Source: Brumimicrobium mesophilum
Lineage (GTDB): Bacteria > Bacteroidota > Bacteroidia > Flavobacteriales_D > Crocinitomicaceae
NCBI RefSeq assembly: GCF_003025005.1
Contig: NZ_PVSS01000005.1
Location: 213,606-277,605 of the forward strand
Length of the DNA stretch: 64,000 nucleotides
Reading direction: 5' to 3'
Shown here: one piece after another, positions 62,949 through 64,000 of the stretch
Layout: every line of letters starts with the position of its first letter
How positions within the stretch are numbered: the stretch's first letter is position 1
Program-made: the position numbers and the translations under genes
The notes under the pieces: generated by a model
The model's input: the letters and a program-made list of their open reading frames with translations, nothing else
Databases searched by the model: none
What the model was told of the DNA's origin: nothing

Positions 62949-64000
62949 TTATTGTTTCACAATTTTAAAGGATTTTTGACCTTCATTATTGTAAACACGT
63001 AGCGTATAAATTCCTCTTTCAAGGTTATCAATTGCTATTGTAGCTTCAGTTGCATTGAATAATGCTTTATTTTCAACAAGCACAATTCTACCATTCATGT
63101 CTAACATTTCAACTTTTAAAGATGAAGTATTTGAAGGATTCAGAATAGTTAAAACACTTGTAGCTGGGTTAGGGTAAACAGTGATGTCTACCATAACTTC
63201 TGTATCAACTGATAAATAATCACATCCTCCATCTGCGGTTATCGTAATATATGCAGTATCGGCTTGACAAGCACCTGTTGCTGCCGTGACATAAGAATAA
63301 ACATAAACTCCAGGTTGATTTGAAACTGTAGTCATCGAACTAGCTAAAGGTGAATTTACTGGATTCAACCATGTTCCTCCCACATCAGCACCTGCACTTA
63401 AATATGTAGCTAAATCAACTGGTTCGTTTAAACATTTTGTATCTGCGTTATCCATTCCAGCATCGCTTCCTTGTTCAATTGTTAAATCTAATGTTACGAT
63501 AGAATCACAACCGTTTGCAGCACCACCAACAATTGTAAATGTTGCTGTGTTATTATCAGCTGTGTAAGTCATTCCATCTATCCAAGTATATGTTTCACAT
63601 GCAACCTGCATATCTGTTCCAGTAGAAGCATTATTGATTGTTAAATCTAAAGTTACAATTGAATCATTACCACAAACACTAGAACCACCACCTACGATTG
63701 TAAATGTTGCCGTGTTGTTTGAAGTCGTGTATGTCATACCATCAATCCAAGTGAATGTTTCACAAGCAACTTGGGTGTCTGTACCAGTAGCCGGAGCTGC
63801 CGCAGTAGTGAAAGCAAATGGACCAACAAAGGCACTCAAATTTCCACCTCCACAATCAGCTTGTACATAATACTCATAGTTAGTACATGGCGTCAACATA
63901 GTCAAAGTGTAAGGATTTGTATTGATACCTTGAATAGCAGTACCTGTACCTTGAGTAAATCCAGCAAGACCGTACTCAATATTCCATAAAGTTGCTGTTC
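62949..64000 (-). CDS. T9SS-secreted surface protein, C-terminal part (5' end outside window)
   Basis: The frame stays open to the window edge, giving at least 350 residues, and no start is visible. It begins within a fibronectin-III-like domain (LWNIEYGLAGFTQG, then LTPCTNYEYYVQADCGG). Two copies of a ~50-residue repeat follow (VACETFTWIDGMTY, NNTATFTIVGG, DSIVTLDLTI), then a GTWLNPVNSPLASSM-type segment. The C-terminus is a T9SS type A sorting domain (ITVYPNPATSVLTI, ERGIYTLRVYN, SFKIVKQ). Such repetitive proteins are usually large adhesins or surface-layer components. The in-frame ATG at 63905 is internal and not the real start. Confidence 0.85.
   Translation of the reverse strand, partial: TATLWNIEYGLAGFTQGTGTAIQGINTNPYTLTMLTPCTNYEYYVQADCGGGNLSAFVGPFAFTTAAAPATGTDTQVACETFTWIDGMTYTTSNNTATFTIVGGGSSVCGNDSIVTLDLTINNASTGTDMQVACETYTWIDGMTYTADNNTATFTIVGGAANGCDSIVTLDLTIEQGSDAGMDNADTKCLNEPVDLATYLSAGADVGGTWLNPVNSPLASSMTTVSNQPGVYVYSYVTAATGACQADTAYITITADGGCDYLSVDTEVMVDITVYPNPATSVLTILNPSNTSSLKVEMLDMNGRIVLVENKALFNATEATIAIDNLERGIYTLRVYNNEGQKSFKIVKQ
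63477..63785. repeat. Two tandem ~150-bp coding repeats in the T9SS surface protein
   Basis: Bases 63636-63785 and 63477-63620 encode near-identical units (VACETxTWIDGMTYT, then NNTATFTIVGG and DSIVTLDLTI). The main difference is a few residues before the conserved Cys-x-DSIV segment. Repeat copy number may vary between strains. Confidence 0.75.

Noticed and set aside
63905..64000. Window-edge stretch upstream of ATG 63905 as non-coding, making that ATG the gene start
   Set aside because: The frame continues upstream with fibronectin-III-like sequence and there is no signal peptide at that ATG, so the gene is partial.
1..64000. CRISPR arrays, tRNA or rRNA genes, intact insertion sequences
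   Set aside because: No regularly spaced repeats, cloverleaf-forming segments with CCA-type ends, rRNA-like segments or transposase genes were found by eye. Short or unusual RNAs could have been missed.

Overview
The window looks like the chromosome of a member of the Bacteroidota, probably order Flavobacteriales and possibly near the Crocinitomicaceae/Fluviicola group. It is AT-rich. Exported proteins often end their signal peptides at Ala/Ser-Gln (SINAQ, SFSQ, NAQQ). Three proteins carry type IX secretion (T9SS) C-terminal sorting domains. Readable promoters follow the Bacteroidota TTG / TAnnTTTG pattern, and Shine-Dalgarno sequences are almost absent. The housekeeping set (acpP-fabF-rnc, rimP-nusA-infB, a DnaG without zinc ligands, menB) fits the same phylum. 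No rRNA, tRNA, CRISPR array or intact insertion sequence was recognised.

Layout. 1-1437 is a GH3-family protein cut by the window edge. 1982-9368 is an accessory, defence-like region: a uracil-DNA-glycosylase-like protein, a TrlF-type PHP/SMC-like ATPase closely bracketed by a 14-bp inverted repeat and several hairpins, and a long SF1 helicase. 9459-12883 is a divergent MocR-type regulator and TonB-dependent receptor sharing an intergenic pair of 15-bp direct repeats that look like the MocR operator. 13079-17800 holds menB, a suppressor-of-fused protein, engB (opposite strand), and acpP-fabF-rnc. 17945-28456 is a seven-gene unidirectional run: M48 protease, outer-membrane protein, three paralogous ~500-aa exported proteins, a second M48 protease and a second outer-membrane protein. 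I recognise no named system matching it.

28588-33338 is the rimP-nusA-infB operon, with a terminator-like hairpin just before the rimP start and a clear terminator after infB. 33406-37808 holds a coiled-coil lipoprotein, a TPR protein, a pirin and an unknown secreted protein. 37962-42552 is a fatty-acid beta-oxidation operon (MarR regulator, FadN-type bifunctional enzyme, thiolase) with a four-helix-bundle (S23-type) gene between the two enzymes. 43409-49573 is a tandem pair of ~1000-aa T9SS cargo proteins with stretches of perfect DNA identity. 49723-53356 contains an ECF sigma factor with its overlapping membrane-anchored barrel partner and several lipoproteins. 53561-58732 holds an MscS channel, DnaG, a YwqK-type lipoprotein and a membrane acyltransferase. 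59036-62221 is a PhoR/PhoB-like two-component pair divergent from a phosphate-selective-porin homologue, with a tandem 11-bp repeat resembling a Pho box between them. 62949-64000 is the end of another T9SS cargo protein.

The two parts most worth following up are the exported M48/barrel/triple-paralogue cluster and the inverted-repeat-bounded TrlF module. Functions of named families are inferred from motifs read by eye. No database search was run.
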